Shown in pieces: positions 57,521 through 64,000 of a stretch of DNA of 64,000 nucleotides (positions are counted from its first letter, which is position 1; every line of letters starts with the position of its first letter). The stretch is from Bradyrhizobium sp. BR13661. Its GTDB lineage: Bacteria; Pseudomonadota; Alphaproteobacteria; Rhizobiales; Xanthobacteraceae. Where the stretch lies: contig NZ_JARXWB010000033.1 of the NCBI RefSeq assembly GCF_029892425.1, positions 1-64,000 on the forward strand, written 5' to 3'. Below the pieces are notes generated by a model that had not been told where the DNA came from, did not search any database, and saw only the letters and a list, made by a program, of their open reading frames with translations. A program made the translations under genes and the position numbers.

Positions 57521-59569
57521 ATGACCGCTCCCTTCGTTCCGCAGATCGCCCTCTACCGCAACTGGCTCACCGAGCAGCGCGGCCTCTCCTTCGCCGACTA
57601 CGAGGACATGCGGCAATGGTCGGTGCGCGATCTCGATGCGTTCTGGCGCAGCATCTGGGACTATTACGATCTGCAGTCACCGACGCCGTTTGCGGCCGTC
57701 ATCACCGAGCGCAAGATGCCCGGCGCGGTGTGGTTTCCCGGCGCGCAGGTGAATTACGCGCGGCAGGTGTTCCGGCATGTGGACGCGGCGCACTCCGCCG
57801 GCCTGCCCGCGATCGTCTCGGGTGGAGAGGACGGTGAGCTGACGGAGACCAGCTGGCCGGAGCTGCGGCGCAAGGCGGCCGCACTCGCGCTGCATCTGAA
57901 GGACAAGGGCATCAAACCCGGCGACCGCGTCGCGGCATATCTCCCCAACATTCCCGAGACCATCATCTGTTTTCTGGCCAGCGCCAGCATCGGCGCGATC
58001 TGGAGCGTCTGCGCGCCCGATATGGCTGCGCCCGCGGTGATCGACCGCTTCAAGCAGATCGAGCCAAAAGTGCTGATCGCCTGCGATGCCGTCACCTATG
58101 CCGGGCGCAGGCATGACCGAAGGGAAGTCGTCGCAGAGCTGCGACGATCACTGCCATCAGTCGAGCACGTCATCCTGCACAGCGAGGCAACGGCGCTCGC
58201 GGCTCCGGAGGCCCTGCTCTCCGACATCACCGCGACAACGAGCGCCGCGATCGATACATTCGAGCCGATGTGGCTGCCGTTCGATCATCCGCTCTGGATC
58301 GTCTATTCCAGCGGCACCACGGGCCTGCCGAAGCCGATCGTGCATGGCCATGGCGGCATCGTCATCGTCGTGCTTGCGCTGCTCGGCCTGCACAACGACA
58401 TCGGCTGCTCCTATCACCAAAACTCGTTCGGCGAGCGCTATCACTGGTATTCGTCGACCGGCTGGATCATGTGGAACAGCCAGGTCGGCGGCCTCTTGAG
58501 CGGCACGACCTGCTGCATTTTCGACGGCAGCCCGGGCGGCACCAAGGACAAGCCCGACTGGTCCACGCTGTGGCGCTTCGTGGCGCAATCGAAATCCACC
58601 TTCTTCGGCGCGGGCGCGGCGTTCTTCGCCAATTGCGCCAAGGCCGAGATTGATCTTTCGGCCGCCGGCGATCTGTCGCGGCTGCGCTGCCTCGGCTCGA
58701 CCGGCTCGCCTCTCAGCGCCGACACGCAAGCTCATTTCAACGCGCGCTTCGCGGCGCTGTCGAAAGCCAACGGCAGCAAGGCGCAAGCCGACATCTGGTG
58801 GGCGAACATCTCCGGCGGCACCGATTTCGCCGGCGCCTTCATCGGGGGTAACAGGGAATTGCCGCAGACGCCGGGCGCGATGCAGTGCCGCCTGTTGGGC
58901 GCTGCCGTGGAGGCCTTCAGCGAGCAGGGCCACGCCGTGATCGACGAAGTCGGCGAGCTCGTCTGCACCGAGCCGATGCCGTCGATGCCGCTCTATTTCT
59001 GGAACGACAAGGGCAACGCGCGTTATCTGGCGAGCTATTTCGAGACCTATCCCGATAATTTCGACGGCAGCGGCCGCGGACCGGTGTGGCGGCACGGCGA
59101 CTGGCTCAAAGTCAACCTCGACGGCTCATGCGTGATCTACGGCCGCAGCGATGCGACCATCAACCGGCACGGCCTGCGCATGGGCACGAGCGAGCTCTAT
59201 TCCGCGATCGAGGCGCTGCCGGAGGTGCTCGACAGCCTCGTCGTCGACCTCGAATATCTCGGCCGCGACAGCTACATGCCGCTGTTCGTGGTGCTGCGCG
59301 AAGGTGTTGCCTTCGACGGTGCGATGCGGGCCAAGATCAACAAGGCGATCGAGGCAGGCCTCTCCCGCCGCTTCCTGCCGAACGAGATCTTTGCGGTCGC
59401 CGAGATCCCGCGCACGCTATCGGGCAAGAAGCAGGAGCTGCCGATCAAGAAGCTGCTGCTCGGCCAGCCCGTTGAGAAAGTCATCAACAAGGAGGCGATG
59501 GCCAACCCGGCCTGCCTCGACTGGTATCTCGCCTTTGCGCGCGACTATCTGGCGCGAACGGCGGCATGA
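57521..59569 (+). CDS. aacS: Acetoacetyl-CoA synthetase (acetoacetate-CoA ligase)
   Basis: The 682-residue protein is an ANL-superfamily ligase of the acetoacetate-CoA type. It has the long N-terminal region (FADYEDMRQWSVRDLDAFWRSIWDYY), AMP-binding P-loop VYSSGTTGLPKP (261-272), FGERYHWYSSTGWIMWN and SISGGTDFAGAFIGGN-type segments. The C-terminal catalytic lysine lies in LSGKKQELPIKK. It activates acetoacetate with ATP and CoA, feeding polyhydroxybutyrate or acetyl-CoA pools. It is the only large gene between small ORFs. It offers the ATP-dependent alternative to the CoA-transferase at 29331. Confidence 0.93.
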   Translation: MTAPFVPQIALYRNWLTEQRGLSFADYEDMRQWSVRDLDAFWRSIWDYYDLQSPTPFAAVITERKMPGAVWFPGAQVNYARQVFRHVDAAHSAGLPAIVSGGEDGELTETSWPELRRKAAALALHLKDKGIKPGDRVAAYLPNIPETIICFLASASIGAIWSVCAPDMAAPAVIDRFKQIEPKVLIACDAVTYAGRRHDRREVVAELRRSLPSVEHVILHSEATALAAPEALLSDITATTSAAIDTFEPMWLPFDHPLWIVYSSGTTGLPKPIVHGHGGIVIVVLALLGLHNDIGCSYHQNSFGERYHWYSSTGWIMWNSQVGGLLSGTTCCIFDGSPGGTKDKPDWSTLWRFVAQSKSTFFGAGAAFFANCAKAEIDLSAAGDLSRLRCLGSTGSPLSADTQAHFNARFAALSKANGSKAQADIWWANISGGTDFAGAFIGGNRELPQTPGAMQCRLLGAAVEAFSEQGHAVIDEVGELVCTEPMPSMPLYFWNDKGNARYLASYFETYPDNFDGSGRGPVWRHGDWLKVNLDGSCVIYGRSDATINRHGLRMGTSELYSAIEALPEVLDSLVVDLEYLGRDSYMPLFVVLREGVAFDGAMRAKINKAIEAGLSRRFLPNEIFAVAEIPRTLSGKKQELPIKKLLLGQPVEKVINKEAMANPACLDWYLAFARDYLARTAA

Positions 59570-59683
59570 TCCCGGGCCGATCGGCCCAATTGCGGCTTCG
59601 GCATTTGCACTAAGTTCACCGATCGCCGGTAGACGGGTCAGGTTCCCTTGCCAACGAACAGCAAGCCATATCGAACAGCAGCC

Positions 59684-59986
59684 ATGGCCGACCTCAACGC
59701 CGTCCTTTCCAGGCTCAACGACCGCCTGCTCCGCCTCGAGGGCGAGCTGTTTGTGCTGCGCTCGCTGGCGCGCGCGACGCTGACGGCGGGCGACGACCAC
59801 GCGGCCCGGATGCGCAAGCTGGTGGAGGCGGCAAAAGTCGCGCTCGATGATGAGGCCAAACGCGAGCTCGACAAGCCGACGCGCAAATATGTCGATGCGG
59901 CAACCGCACTGGTGGAGGAATTGCTGGTCGAGCCGACACCGGCACGGCCGCTGTTCACCGTGATCGATGGCGGACGGCGCGACTGA
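59684..59986 (+). CDS. Small helical protein, unknown
   Basis: The 100-residue protein is predicted all-helical (LSRLNDRLLRLEGELFVLRSLARATL, MRKLVEAAKVALDDEAKREL) with a short C-terminal tail. It resembles a coiled-coil adaptor and matches no family I know. It is convergent with the small gene at 59993. The start at 59684 is favoured; an upstream in-frame TTG would add 12 residues. Confidence 0.6.
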   Translation: MADLNAVLSRLNDRLLRLEGELFVLRSLARATLTAGDDHAARMRKLVEAAKVALDDEAKRELDKPTRKYVDAATALVEELLVEPTPARPLFTVIDGGRRD

Positions 59987-59992
59987 GCCCTC

Positions 59993-60235
59993 TCAGCGGA
60001 GCCGGGTTGCGCCAGGCTCTGGCGCATCGGCCGCCAGCCGGGTCAGTCCGGCCTCGATGATCGCGATTTCCTCGTCGATCTTGCCGATCGGCAGGCTGAA
60101 ATCAAATCCGCGCGATGACCTGCTCTTCAGATCGACCGCAAGCCGCTGCCTGTGCATCATCAGTTCGTCGAGACCACGGCGGTTCTTCAGCCGCACATAG
60201 GTGTCCACGATCTGCGCGATTGCGTTCGACATCAT
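59993..60235 (-). CDS. Small helical protein, unknown
   Basis: The 80-residue product reads IAQIVDTYVRLKNRRGLDELMMHRQRLAVDL and FSLPIGKIDEEIAIIEAGLTRL, helical throughout. The ATG pair at 60235/60232 follows GGGACA; longer starts lack a ribosome site. The stop lies seven bases from the convergent neighbour's stop. No function can be proposed. Confidence 0.58.
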   Translation of the reverse strand: MMSNAIAQIVDTYVRLKNRRGLDELMMHRQRLAVDLKSRSSRGFDFSLPIGKIDEEIAIIEAGLTRLAADAPEPGATRLR

Positions 60236-60721
60236 ATCTGTCCCGGCAAAAATGCCCGCGCGACGCACCCACGCCGGCAGGACATTCTTGGTGTCGCGGT
60301 ACGCAATACAAATCCGCGACGGATTCGTCGATACGGCAGCGAGGTTGAGAACGCGTTACCGTTTGATGATTTCACGACGGCGCCAATAAAAAAGCCGCTG
60401 GCGATATCGCCAGCGGCCCAAGCCGGGTTCGAAAACGGATCCGGAATGAAATTTGTCCAGCCCCGGTTGGGCACGTTCTACGGCACATGCCGGATTCCTT
60501 CCGTTAAAAATGAAGCAGAGGAACCGCTGCATCGATCATTTGCTGGCGACCGTGGCCACACGGCAACGCTTGGCCCGTGACGCAGACAGATTTGAGCGGC
60601 CGTTTGCGACAGGCGTTGCATGCGCATTGTTGATAACCGGCTTAAGCGCCGCGCGGGTGGTGACAGGGCGGCCTGACGTGTTATCGGGGGATGACGCAGC
60701 TGCGAGACGGATCGGACACCC
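60236..60721. other. Intergenic region with a minus-strand terminator
   Basis: These 486 bases contain a perfect 24-bp palindrome with a T6 run on the minus strand (60388-60417). Something may therefore be transcribed leftwards and terminated before the gene at 59993. Short ORFs in the region overlap the hairpin and look unconvincing. The promoter of the formyltransferase-like gene must lie near its right end. Confidence 0.55.
60388..60417 (-). terminator. Strong hairpin terminator, minus strand
   Basis: The arms GCCGCTGGCGAT / ATCGCCAGCGGC form a perfect palindrome (60394-60417), followed on the minus strand by TTTTTTATTGG. No annotated minus-strand gene lies immediately upstream of it, so it probably ends an unannotated small RNA. 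Confidence 0.72.
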
Positions 60722-61309
60722 ATGCGCATTACCCTCGTCGGCTCCCGCCATTTCGGCGTGACCACCCTGAACATGCTCCGCGAACACGGCGTCGGGGTCG
60801 TACGGGTCGTGGTGGCCGATGCGGAGGACCGCCTGGCCGCGACCGCCAAGGCCGCCGGCATCGAGGTGGCGGTGCAGGCCAATCCCAAGCTGGTGGTTGC
60901 CGCCGAAATCGCCCCCGACACCGATCTGATCATCACCGCCCACAGCCATGCCCGGATCGGCAAGGACGCGCTGGCCGCCGCCAGGCTCGGCGGGATCGGC
61001 TATCACCCCTCGCTGCTGCCGCGCCATCGCGGCAAGGCCGCGGTGGAATGGACCATCAAGGAAGGCGATCCGATCGCCGGCGGCACGATCTATCACCTCG
61101 CCGACCGCATGGACGCCGGCGCCATTGCCGCCCAGGACTGGTGCTTCGTGAAAAAGGGCGAGACCGCCCGCGAACTCTGGGAGCGGGCACTGGCCCCGCT
61201 CGGCCTCAAGCTGCTGGCCGACGTGATCGACTACGCCAAGGTCCACAAGGCACTGCCGGCGAAGCCGCAGGACGAACAGTTCGCGACCTCGGCGCCGAGT
61301 CTGTCCTAG
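60722..61309 (+). CDS. Formyltransferase-fold protein lacking the catalytic Asn
   Basis: The 195-residue protein is a stand-alone formyl_trans_N domain (opens RITLVGSRHFGVTTL). The core loop is GIGYHPSLLPRHRGKAAVEW. H95 and D131 match the catalytic His and Asp of Fmt/PurN, but the conserved Asn before the His (INVHxSLLP in Fmt) is G93 here. There is no C-terminal tRNA-binding domain, so it is not a typical methionyl-tRNA formyltransferase. It may act on another 10-formyl-THF-linked or sugar-nucleotide substrate, or may be non-catalytic. Confidence 0.78.
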   Translation: MRITLVGSRHFGVTTLNMLREHGVGVVRVVVADAEDRLAATAKAAGIEVAVQANPKLVVAAEIAPDTDLIITAHSHARIGKDALAAARLGGIGYHPSLLPRHRGKAAVEWTIKEGDPIAGGTIYHLADRMDAGAIAAQDWCFVKKGETARELWERALAPLGLKLLADVIDYAKVHKALPAKPQDEQFATSAPSLS

Positions 61310-61333
61310 GACGGCCTCTCCCTGAGTCGCCTC

Positions 61334-61356
61334 CTCATGTTAACGATTAACGTGAG
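61334..61356. repeat. Inverted repeat downstream of the formyltransferase-like gene
   Basis: CTCATGTTAA-CGA-TTAACGTGAG has 10-nt arms with one wobble pair. It has no T-run, so it could be an operator or a weak terminator. Confidence 0.5.
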
Positions 61357-61509
61357 GGCGCCTTGATTCTGCTTCAAAAATTGGAGCCAAAAGCGCAAAT
61401 AAACCATTGTTTCCACAGGAACAATTTTCGACTTTGCGTCGCACCAAATTTCCGTCACATTTGGGTCGAATAAGCGTCAGCATATCAGACACATTCAAGG
61501 ACGGAATTC

Positions 61510-61860
61510 ATGCGTTTTGGTCGCATCGCGGCGTTCTGTGCCGCTTCAGTTTCTTTTGCCACCCTCGCCGCCCCCGCGGTCGCCCAGACCCCTTATGACG
61601 GCAATTGGCAGGTCACCATCGTGACCAAGACCGGCTCGTGCGAGCCGACCGCAAGCTCCATGCTGACGGTTGCCGACGGCAAGATCACCGCGCCCGGCGC
61701 TAACGTTTCCGGCACCATCGGCAGCGGGGGTCTTGTTAAAGTTTCGATCAATGGTGCATATGCCAACGGTCAACTCAGCGGCAACGCCGGATCGGGGAAG
61801 TGGAATGGAGCATCTGCAGGCATACCGTGCAGCGGGCGGTGGGAAGCATCGCGCCAATAA
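61510..61860 (+). CDS. Small exported protein, unknown
   Basis: The 116-residue product has a signal peptide (AAFCAASVSFATLAAPAVAQ). It is followed by a beta-rich domain with YDGNWQVTIVTKTGSCEPTASSMLTV and PCSGRWEASRQ, and two cysteines likely disulfide-bonded. The pattern (GNW ... G-I ... SG-GSG) is common in small bradyrhizobial secreted proteins of unknown role. The start follows AAGGACGG. The next exported protein follows after 37 bases. Confidence 0.72.
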   Translation: MRFGRIAAFCAASVSFATLAAPAVAQTPYDGNWQVTIVTKTGSCEPTASSMLTVADGKITAPGANVSGTIGSGGLVKVSINGAYANGQLSGNAGSGKWNGASAGIPCSGRWEASRQ

Positions 61861-61897
61861 GCTATTCGGGACTAACGTTCTCAACCGGCGGCTGCTC

Positions 61898-62353
61898 ATG
61901 GCGGCCGCCGTTTTGTTGGTGGCAGCGGTTGTCACCAGCACGGAGAGCAAGGCCCAGGCCGGCCCGTTCGCGCCGCTGGCTGGCACCTGGAGCGGCGGCG
62001 GAACCGTCACCCTCGAAGACGGTTCGACCGAGCGGATCCGCTGCAAGGCCAAATACGCCCCGATCGGCCCGACCATGGAGATGTCGCTGACCTGCGCCAG
62101 CGATGCCTACAAGTTCAACCTCGGCGCCAATGTGAAGGCCGAGGGCAGCGCCATCTCGGGCAGCTGGTCCGAGACGAGCCGCAATATCAGCGGTTCCCTT
62201 CAGGGGCGCGGCGGCGGTGGAAACTTCGAAGTGGTCGCCTCGGCCGCCGGGTTCAATGCCAATATCGGACTGAGAACGAGCGGCAGCAAACAGAGCGTCA
62301 CGATCCGCGCCGACAGCCAGTTCCGCGGCGCCAACATCTCGCTGTCGAAGTAA
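61898..62353 (+). CDS. Small exported beta-rich protein, unknown
   Basis: The 151-residue product has a hydrophobic N-terminus (AAAVLLVAAVVTSTESKAQA) and a repetitive beta domain: LAGTWSGGGTVTLEDGSTERIRC, MEMSLTCASD, ISGSWSETSRNISGSLQGRGGG, VTIRADSQFRGANISL. The start is uncertain. ATG 61898 places almost no charged residues before the hydrophobic core, while the ATG at 61805 overlaps the previous gene. It resembles the neighbouring exported protein in style, and the two are probably co-transcribed and end at the terminator 62377. Confidence 0.65.
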   Translation: MAAAVLLVAAVVTSTESKAQAGPFAPLAGTWSGGGTVTLEDGSTERIRCKAKYAPIGPTMEMSLTCASDAYKFNLGANVKAEGSAISGSWSETSRNISGSLQGRGGGGNFEVVASAAGFNANIGLRTSGSKQSVTIRADSQFRGANISLSK

Positions 62354-62376
62354 CACGACGGCACCGTGACGGGATC

Positions 62377-62409
62377 ATCGACCCGGCGACCTCGTCGGGT
62401 CGATTTTTT
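62377..62409 (+). terminator. Rho-independent terminator
   Basis: TCGACCCG pairs with CGGGTCGA, with further pairing possible inside, and is followed by T7. It ends the transcript of the two exported proteins upstream. Confidence 0.85.
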
Positions 62410-62533
62410 TATGCGTTCGGAACGAACGCCGTGCCCCCACATCGCTGCATCGGCAGATTCGGCCGTTGCAAACGGCCGCGATGTCACCGATACCGGCCAT
62501 CCCCTCGGAATTTCACCCCTTCATCGCGCTGCC

Positions 62534-63409
62534 ATGACCACGACACCGTCCAAAACCAAGGCCGCACTGTGGATGGCGGGATGGCTGTCACTGACGCTGG
62601 TGATGGCGGTCGCGGGACGCGAGGCCGTGCATGAGATGAACGTCTTCCAGGTGATGGAAGTGCGCTCGCTGCTTGGCCTTTGCCTGCTCTATCCGATGAT
62701 CCTGCGCGCCGGCGGCTTCGGCATGCTCAAGACGACGCGCCTGCCCCAGCACGTCGCGCGCAATCTGATCCACTACATCGCCCAGCTCGGCTGGTTCTTC
62801 GCGCTGACGCTGATCCCGATCGGCCAGGTGGTGGCGATCGAGTTCACGATGCCGATCTGGACGGCGATCCTCGCGGCCAGCTTCCTGTCCGAGCGCATGA
62901 CGCCGTGGAAGATCGCCGCCATCGTGCTCGGCCTTGTCGGCGTGATCGTCATCGTCCGGCCTGCGACCGGCGAGATCAATCCGGGCCAGCTGATCGCGCT
63001 CGGCGCCGCCATGGGCTTTGGCGTGTCCATGGCCCTGGTCAAATCGCTGACCCGCACCGAAAGCGCGCTCTCGATCCTGTTCTGGATGATCGTGGTGCAA
63101 TCGGTGGCAGGCTTCGTACCGACGTTGTTCGTCTGGACCTGGCCGTCGGCCTATGTCTGGGCCTGGGTGGGCGTCATCGCGGTCTGCGGCACTTTTTCGC
63201 ACTACTGCCTTGCCAGTGCGATGCGCTACGCCGACGCCACGATCGTCGTTCCCATGGACTTCCTGCGGGTTCCCCTCACCGCAACCGCCGGCTGGCTGCT
63301 CTATTCCGAGCGGCTCGACGCCTGGACCGTGCTCGGCGCGGCCCTGATCCTGGTCGGCAATCTCCTAAATTTGAAGCCGGCCGCACCAGTTCCCGCCCGC
63401 GCACAATGA
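62534..63409 (+). CDS. DMT-superfamily transporter (EamA-type)
   Basis: The 291-residue protein has ten hydrophobic segments arranged as two EamA repeats. Typical features are GREAVHEMNVFQVMEVRSLLGL in the first repeat, ALTLIPIGQVVAIEFTMPIWTAILA, and AMRYADATIVVPMDFLRVPLTA in the second. It exports or imports small metabolites of unknown identity. The ATG at 62534 follows the terminator by about 125 bases, so it has its own promoter. Confidence 0.88.
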   Translation: MTTTPSKTKAALWMAGWLSLTLVMAVAGREAVHEMNVFQVMEVRSLLGLCLLYPMILRAGGFGMLKTTRLPQHVARNLIHYIAQLGWFFALTLIPIGQVVAIEFTMPIWTAILAASFLSERMTPWKIAAIVLGLVGVIVIVRPATGEINPGQLIALGAAMGFGVSMALVKSLTRTESALSILFWMIVVQSVAGFVPTLFVWTWPSAYVWAWVGVIAVCGTFSHYCLASAMRYADATIVVPMDFLRVPLTATAGWLLYSERLDAWTVLGAALILVGNLLNLKPAAPVPARAQ

Positions 63410-63449
63410 ACCGCCACGCGGCTCAAGGCGACACATCAGCGTGGTCGAG

Positions 63450-63465
63450 CGTGATTTGGATCACG
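63450..63465. promoter_or_regulatory. Crp-type inverted repeat upstream of the caspase-family gene
   Basis: CGTGATTTGGATCACG is a 6-4-6 inverted repeat of GTGA-N6-TCAC form. It lies about 157 bases before the start at 63623. The match to the CRP pattern is partial, so function is uncertain. Confidence 0.4.
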
Positions 63466-63622
63466 TTGGAGGGGCATTCCTTCGTGCACGCACTCGATCA
63501 CAAGGCAATGGGTTGGGTCAGTCGGGTGACCAGTCGTTTTGCTAGCGCGAGGCCGGGTGCTTTCGTGTAGGTTCGACGCCAATCTGTTGCTGCCCGTCAT
63601 TCGATTCTGTTGGGGATTTCAG

Positions 63623-64000
63623 ATGCGCACTCTCACCATCATCGCTTCGCTGATGTGCATGGCGCTGTCGATCGGCGCCGCGAAGGCCGACCGCCGCGTC
63701 GCCTTTGTCGTCGGCAATGGCGCCTACAAGAACGTCGCCCAATTGCCGAACCCGCCGATCGACGCCAAGGCGATGGCATCGACGCTGCGCAATGTCGGCT
63801 TCGAGGTGATCGAAGGATCGAACCTCTCGCGCGACCAGATGACCGAAAAGCTCCTCGATTTCGGCCGCAAGGCACAGGGCTCCGACATCGCAGTGTTCTA
63901 TTATGCCGGCCACGGCATTGCCGTCGGCGGCACCAACTACCTCCTGCCCGTCGATGCCGACATCAAGTCGGAGATGGACGTCAAGCTCGGCGCTGCGATC
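63623..64000 (+). CDS. Caspase-family (peptidase C14) exported protein, cut by the window end
   Basis: The 126 codons visible start with a signal peptide (LTIIASLMCMALSIGAAKAD). The caspase-like start RRVAFVVGNGAYKNVAQLPNPPIDAKAMASTLRNVGFEV and the catalytic-His region FYYAGHGIAVGGTNYLLPVD (H97) follow. The catalytic cysteine should follow about 40-50 residues on, outside the window. Bacterial metacaspase-like proteins have varied, mostly unknown roles. The true end and any C-terminal repeats cannot be seen. Confidence 0.83.
   Translation, partial: MRTLTIIASLMCMALSIGAAKADRRVAFVVGNGAYKNVAQLPNPPIDAKAMASTLRNVGFEVIEGSNLSRDQMTEKLLDFGRKAQGSDIAVFYYAGHGIAVGGTNYLLPVDADIKSEMDVKLGAAI

Noticed and set aside
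59574..59587. Perfect palindrome GGGCCGATCGGCCC after the acetoacetyl-CoA synthetase gene
   Set aside because: It leaves no hairpin loop of useful size and has no T-run; GC-rich palindromes of this length arise by chance in such DNA.
60421..60450. GGTTCGAAA sequence resembling a tRNA T-arm
   Set aside because: No acceptor stem or anticodon arm can be folded around it on either strand.
60232..60474. A minus-strand 80-codon frame with a GTG start
   Set aside because: It runs straight through the strong palindromic terminator at 60394-60417, which is unlikely inside a real gene.
1..64000. rRNA, tRNA, CRISPR arrays, insertion sequences and prophage genes
   Set aside because: I looked for these and found no clear example; no transposase, integrase or phage structural gene is recognisable.

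Overview
The window is high-GC alphaproteobacterial DNA, most likely Bradyrhizobium or a close relative. The evidence is the mix of families (FixJ/FixK-type regulators, phasin, IalB, DUF3300/DUF2950, DUF3141, FixK-type operators), the codon use, and an intergenic repeat that I recall from bradyrhizobial genomes. I found no rRNA, tRNA, CRISPR array, transposase or phage gene.

Region 1 (1-4.8 kb): a CheZ-like phosphatase, a coiled-coil membrane protein, and a minus-strand operon DUF3300 / DUF2950 / small exported protein.

Region 2 (4.8-38.4 kb) is the centrepiece. It is a dense block of transcription units, nearly all opening with a 14-bp FNR/FixK-type operator (TTGA-N6-TCAA). I see eight such sites: 4837, 8735, 15164, 17680, 27655, 29251, 36587 and 37755. 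Four are shared by divergent units, and every box ends 53-66 nt from the start codon it serves. In the middle sit a FixJ-like response regulator (20984-21607) and a cysteine-free FixK-like regulator (21914-22597). A FixL-type kinase core with an ABC-type periplasmic sensor is at 4900-6804. The presumed regulon contains: PPK2; a YiaV/YiaW-like membrane pair; a large Orn/Lys/Arg-type decarboxylase with an aspartate:alanine-exchanger-family transporter; a second such exchanger; a SulP/STAS transporter; several alpha/beta hydrolases, one with two catalytic domains; a phasin; a K+-channel-like protein; MarC; a two-subunit 3-oxoacid CoA-transferase; a MaoC hydratase; an operon DUF3141 (PhaC-like) - pta - ackA - fabI; and an AI-2E-family permease. 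Together they suggest a low-oxygen energy and carbon-overflow programme: acetyl-phosphate/acetate ATP synthesis, CoA recycling, polyester-like carbon storage, amino-acid decarboxylation/antiport and polyphosphate use.

Region 3 (38.4-39.9 kb): four small conserved-looking ORFs of unknown role, one of only 56 codons.

Region 4 (39.9-51.7 kb): a catabolic cluster read rightwards from a divergent LysR gene: Dabb protein, maleylacetate reductase, amidohydrolase, beta-hydroxyacid dehydrogenase, hydroxyquinol 1,2-dioxygenase-like enzyme, FAD-linked oxidase, a ribose-type ABC importer (ATPase, two permeases, binding protein) and a YciI-like protein. The lower hydroxyquinol pathway (hydroxyquinol to maleylacetate to 3-oxoadipate) is present. 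The step that makes hydroxyquinol is not.

Region 5 (51.7-55 kb): small accessory-looking genes (two tiny membrane proteins, a Pat-type acetyltransferase, a GNAT fragment, a PilZ protein with a G8 run near its start) and a sterol-desaturase-family hydroxylase.

Region 6 (55-64 kb): a candidate ~60-nt small RNA with a consensus CRP-type site at about -41, a Nudix hydrolase, a second AI-2E permease, acetoacetyl-CoA synthetase, several small proteins, a stand-alone formyltransferase-like protein lacking the usual Asn, two small exported proteins, a DMT transporter, and the start of a caspase-family gene cut by the window end.
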